Source of the DNA: Bacteroides sp.
Lineage (GTDB): Bacteria > Bacteroidota > Bacteroidia > Bacteroidales > Bacteroidaceae
Reading direction: 5' to 3'
NCBI GenBank assembly: GCA_021202275.1
Contig: JAJQDI010000009.1
Location: forward strand, 248,001 to 312,000
DNA: 64,000 bases
Part shown: one piece after another, positions 63,152-64,000 of the stretch
Position numbering within the stretch: the stretch's first letter is position 1
Layout of the letters: the number at the start of each line of letters is the position of its first letter
The notes under the pieces: generated by a model
Seen by the model: only the letters and a program-made list of their open reading frames with translations
What the model was told of the DNA's origin: nothing
Databases searched by the model: none
Translations under genes and position numbers: made by a program

Positions 63152-64000
63152 ATGATAATTGGAGTTCCTAAAGAGATCAAGAACAATGAAAATCGTGTAG
63201 GCATGACCCCTGCCGGCGTAGCAGAACTTGTTAAGAAAGGTCATACTGTCTATATCCAGCACCTGGCCGGAAACAACAGTGGTTTTTCCGATGAGGCCTA
63301 TACAGCCGCCGGTGCGCAGATACTACCTACTATAGAAGATATATATGCCCGGGCAGAGATGATCGTGAAGGTCAAAGAACCGATCGCGCAGGAATATCCT
63401 CTGATCCGCAAAGGACAGCTTTTATTTACCTATTTTCATTTTGCTTCGGACCGCGTACTGACAGAAGCGATGATAGCAGCCGGAGCCGTATGTCTGGCGT
63501 ACGAAACCGTAGAGAAACCAGACCGGTCTCTTCCCCTGCTCATTCCCATGAGTGAAGTGGCAGGACGTATGTCTACCCAGGAAGGAGCCCGTTTCCTGGA
63601 GAAGCCACAGGGAGGAAAAGGTATCCTGCTGGGTGGAGTACCCGGAGTAAAACCCGCTAAAGTACTGATCCTGGGAGGAGGAGTGGTAGGTACACATGCC
63701 GCGCTCATGGCCGCGGGATTGGGTGCGGAGGTAACTATCACCGACATATCTATTCCTCGGCTGCGCTACCTGAGCGAAATACTACCCAAAAACGTAAAGA
63801 CACTTTATTCTTCTCACCACAATATAGCATCAGAATTGCCCGTTACCGATCTGGTCATTGGCTCTGTCCTGATCCCGGGCAACAAAGCCCCTCACCTGAT
63901 CACTAAAGAAATGCTGAAACTGATGCAACCCGGTACGGTGCTGGTGGACGTGGCCATCGACCAGGGAGGCTGTTTCGAGACATCCCATCCGACCACACAC
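63152..64000 (+). CDS. ald: Alanine dehydrogenase, 5' part (runs off the window)
   Basis: 283 residues present, open to the end. MIIGVPKEIKNNENRVGMTPAGV start, substrate Lys in MIVKVKEPIAQEYPLI, FTYFHFAS, AYETVE, LLIPMSEVAGRMSTQEGA and the Rossmann-fold GGVPGVKPAKVLILGGGVVGTHAALM. Oxidatively deaminates alanine to pyruvate with NAD+. About 370 residues are usual, so roughly a quarter is missing. A TATCTTG near 63113 is one T short of the -7 consensus. Confidence 0.93.
   Translation, partial: MIIGVPKEIKNNENRVGMTPAGVAELVKKGHTVYIQHLAGNNSGFSDEAYTAAGAQILPTIEDIYARAEMIVKVKEPIAQEYPLIRKGQLLFTYFHFASDRVLTEAMIAAGAVCLAYETVEKPDRSLPLLIPMSEVAGRMSTQEGARFLEKPQGGKGILLGGVPGVKPAKVLILGGGVVGTHAALMAAGLGAEVTITDISIPRLRYLSEILPKNVKTLYSSHHNIASELPVTDLVIGSVLIPGNKAPHLITKEMLKLMQPGTVLVDVAIDQGGCFETSHPTTH

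Overview
The window looks like a chromosomal segment of a Bacteroidales bacterium (Bacteroidota), probably a gut or anaerobic member of the Parabacteroides/Porphyromonadaceae side of the order; the genus cannot be fixed from sequence alone. The basis is the Bacteroidota -7 promoter box TAnnTTTG in front of more than twenty genes (with a -33 TTTG at the tRNA), the near absence of strong Shine-Dalgarno sites, and lineage-typical families: DUF3244-like, DUF4251, NigD-like, NlpE-like, BspA-type LRR, DUF4139 with a SusC-type plug segment, and an ECF sigma/anti-sigma-barrel pair. Most genes are moderate GC, but positions 1-2300 and about 35900-36500 are clearly AT-rich. No rRNA, CRISPR array, prophage or intact transposon was seen.

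Layout. 1-4 kb: two tandem paralogous membrane-bound TPR/LuxR-HTH regulators and a small secreted DUF3244-like protein. 4.4-8 kb: ferritin, PAP2 phosphatase, a non-coding stretch full of inverted repeats, and a broken CBS-HEPN (Swt1-like) gene. 8-20 kb: DUF4139 protein, methyltransferase, AlbA_2/ATPase regulator, a decayed YdeI operon, two small lipoproteins, 5'-nucleotidase with fRMsr, Tex. 20-30 kb: CPBP protease, LRR protein, decayed cytochrome c assembly locus, AI-2E-type permease, GT2 glycosyltransferase, LolE-like permease, aminotransferase, fucose-isomerase-like protein. 30-36 kb: an HME-RND efflux operon (adaptor, pump, TolC) and a second DUF3244-like gene. 37-48 kb: NhaC antiporter, DUF4251 lipoprotein, NarL-type response regulator, mnmA with a GNAT gene, S41 protease, esterase, M48 protease, NlpE-like lipoprotein, MATE exporter. 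48-64 kb: ffh-folD, tRNA-His, lipoprotein, ECF sigma with membrane partner, NigD-like, oxyR divergent from nudC, phosphoglucomutase, M23 peptidase with C69 dipeptidase, and the start of alanine dehydrogenase.

Two window-wide signals matter to any user of this annotation. First, twelve recognisable genes are interrupted, and the single-base indels I could place lie almost all in homopolymer runs (thirteen of them), which points to sequencing error rather than biology. Second, every in-frame stop inside a conserved gene is explained by a C-to-T or G-to-A transition (five stops, plus an apparent ATG-to-ATA start and a Gly-to-Arg in CcsA). Both signals are confined to about 1.6-45.5 kb; no interrupted gene was recognised from 46 to 64 kb apart from one small remnant.

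Intergenic DNA between 5 and 27 kb carries a dispersed repeat family (core GATTTACGATTGAAAATACA and variants), a second repeat around TTCCTYCGTCATGRCCC, GC-rich ACCCGG...CCGGGT elements and a 23-bp palindrome. Two proteins (the PAP2 phosphatase and the CPBP protease) end inside such repeats. The best candidate for unfamiliar biology is the CBS-HEPN gene at 6784-7842, followed by the tandem transmembrane TPR-HTH regulators with their small secreted neighbour, and the perfect inverted repeat that brackets the promoter of the orphan response regulator at 39.6 kb.
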